A stretch of DNA of 64,000 nucleotides. Origin: JBFMHP01 sp040752855 (GTDB taxonomy: Bacteria > Pseudomonadota > Gammaproteobacteria > RBG-16-57-12). Made by a program: the position numbers and the translations under genes. The stretch is taken from assembly GCA_040752855.1 (NCBI GenBank), contig JBFMHP010000033.1, positions 30,389 to 94,388 on the forward strand, given 5' to 3'. This document shows, piece after piece, positions 63,318-64,000 of this stretch (the first letter of the stretch is position 1; the number at the start of each line of letters is the position of its first letter). The notes below the pieces were generated by a model. That model ran no database searches, was not told the origin of the DNA, and was given only the letters and a program-made list of their open reading frames with translations.

Positions 63318-63962
63318 TCAACTCGCCGCAGCCACCCGGTTCTCGAGAACGGAATCCACCAGTCCATAGGTACACGCATCCTTCGCGCTCATGAAATAAT
63401 CACGATCGGTGTCCTGCTGGATCGTCTCTATGGACTGCCCTGTATGTTTGACCAAAATTTGATTGAGTTTCTCCCGGATGAGCAGAATTTCCCGGGCGTG
63501 AATCTCGATATCCGACGCTTGCCCCTGGAACCCGCCCAAAGGCTGATGAATCATCACGCGGGAGTGCGGCAATGCATAGCGTTTACCCTTGGCGCCGCCC
63601 GCCAGCAGAAGCGCGCCCATGCTCGCCGCCTGCCCGATGACCATGGTGCTTACATCGCATTTAATGAACTGCATGGTGTCATAAATGGCCAACCCCGAGG
63701 TCACCGACCCGCCCGGGGAGTTGATATACAGGTGGATGTCCTTGTCCGGATTCTCCGACTCGAGAAACAGCAGTTGTGCCACGATCAGATTGGCCATGTA
63801 GTCCTCGACCGGCCCCACCAGGAAGATCACCCGCTCCTTCAGGAGGCGTGAATAGATGTCATAGGCTCGCTCACCGCGTGCGGACTGCTCCACCACGATA
63901 GGCACCAAACCTTGGGCCATCACCGCGGCGCTTTTCATTTTCTCACCATGCATATCGATCAT
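63318..63962 (-). CDS. clpP: ClpP, serine protease subunit
   Basis: Barrel-shaped protease working with ClpX. The 214 residues contain the catalytic Ser in GQAASMGALLL, His in VMIHQPLGG and Asp in DTDRDYF. The exact start among several N-terminal Met codons is uncertain; the family has a short propeptide. The expected upstream gene, tig, lies outside the window. Confidence 0.97.
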   Translation of the reverse strand: MIDMHGEKMKSAAVMAQGLVPIVVEQSARGERAYDIYSRLLKERVIFLVGPVEDYMANLIVAQLLFLESENPDKDIHLYINSPGGSVTSGLAIYDTMQFIKCDVSTMVIGQAASMGALLLAGGAKGKRYALPHSRVMIHQPLGGFQGQASDIEIHAREILLIREKLNQILVKHTGQSIETIQQDTDRDYFMSAKDACTYGLVDSVLENRVAAAS

Positions 63963-64000
63963 TGATGTTATTACCTCGTGGGTACCGTCTTTTATTGTTG

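Overview
The window looks like chromosome of a high-GC, flagellated Gammaproteobacterium, probably of the Chromatiales/Ectothiorhodospiraceae type (placement is inferred from gene content and order only). Evidence: the tig-clpP-clpX-lon-hupB-ppiD order, the comEC-exbB-exbD-msbA-lpxK-Trm112-kdsB lipid A/Kdo block, and a FleQ/FlrBC-controlled flagellar cluster with sigma54 and sigma28 promoter motifs. Almost everything is on the minus strand. Three 100-N blocks show that this is a scaffold.

Layout from 1 to 64000. (a) 1-5.1 kb: flagellar export and switch operon fliL-M-N-O-P-Q-R-flhB (flhB runs off the edge), with a sigma54 motif before fliL. (b) 5.3-7.4 kb: low-molecular-weight tyrosine phosphatase, then a diiron ODP-type metallo-beta-lactamase-fold protein and a small MCP-like protein, the last two behind a sigma28-like motif. 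(c) 7.5-12.4 kb: exbB-exbD-msbA-lpxK-Trm112-kdsB. (d) 12.4-28.5 kb: an accessory island. It holds a two-partner secretion/contact-dependent inhibition locus: tpsB, a very large tpsA/cdiA with a frameshift near its 5' end, a NucA/NucB-type nuclease tip, and a SUKH-type immunity gene. Next to it are one complete and two decayed orphan modules. The complete one is a Sec signal peptide joined to late-CdiA sequence, a PD-(D/E)XK-like toxin tip and its own immunity gene. The island also holds a DUF4236 gene, palindromic repeats, and is flanked by direct repeats of the 3' part of comEC. (e) 28.5-33.4 kb: intact comEC, a DUF2062 gene, and the lipoprotein-release genes lolD and lolC/E. (f) 33.5-46.6 kb: the rest of the flagellar cluster (fliI-H-G-F-E, flrC, flrB, fleQ, fliD, flaG, fliC), with gaps in fliF, at the flrC/flrB junction and between fleQ and fliD. 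(g) 46.7-55.6 kb: a small membrane protein and a peptide-type ABC importer with two fused double ATPases. (h) 55.9-64 kb: fabI, ppiD, tRNA-Asp, tRNA-Val, hupB, lon with a heat-shock promoter motif, clpX, clpP.

How it fits together: FleQ (sigma70-type promoter) would sit at the top of the flagellar hierarchy, FlrB/FlrC (sigma54 motif) in the middle, and fliC plus the MCP-like/ODP pair at the sigma28 level. The export genes on both sides of the island build one flagellum, but the cluster is split by about 28 kb of envelope genes, and fliJ and fliK are not at the break. The most unusual part is the island: a toxin-delivery locus, silent cassettes sharing a 752-bp repeat with the main gene, and chimeric scars of recombination with comEC. 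That is the structure expected of a locus that exchanges toxin tips by homologous recombination.
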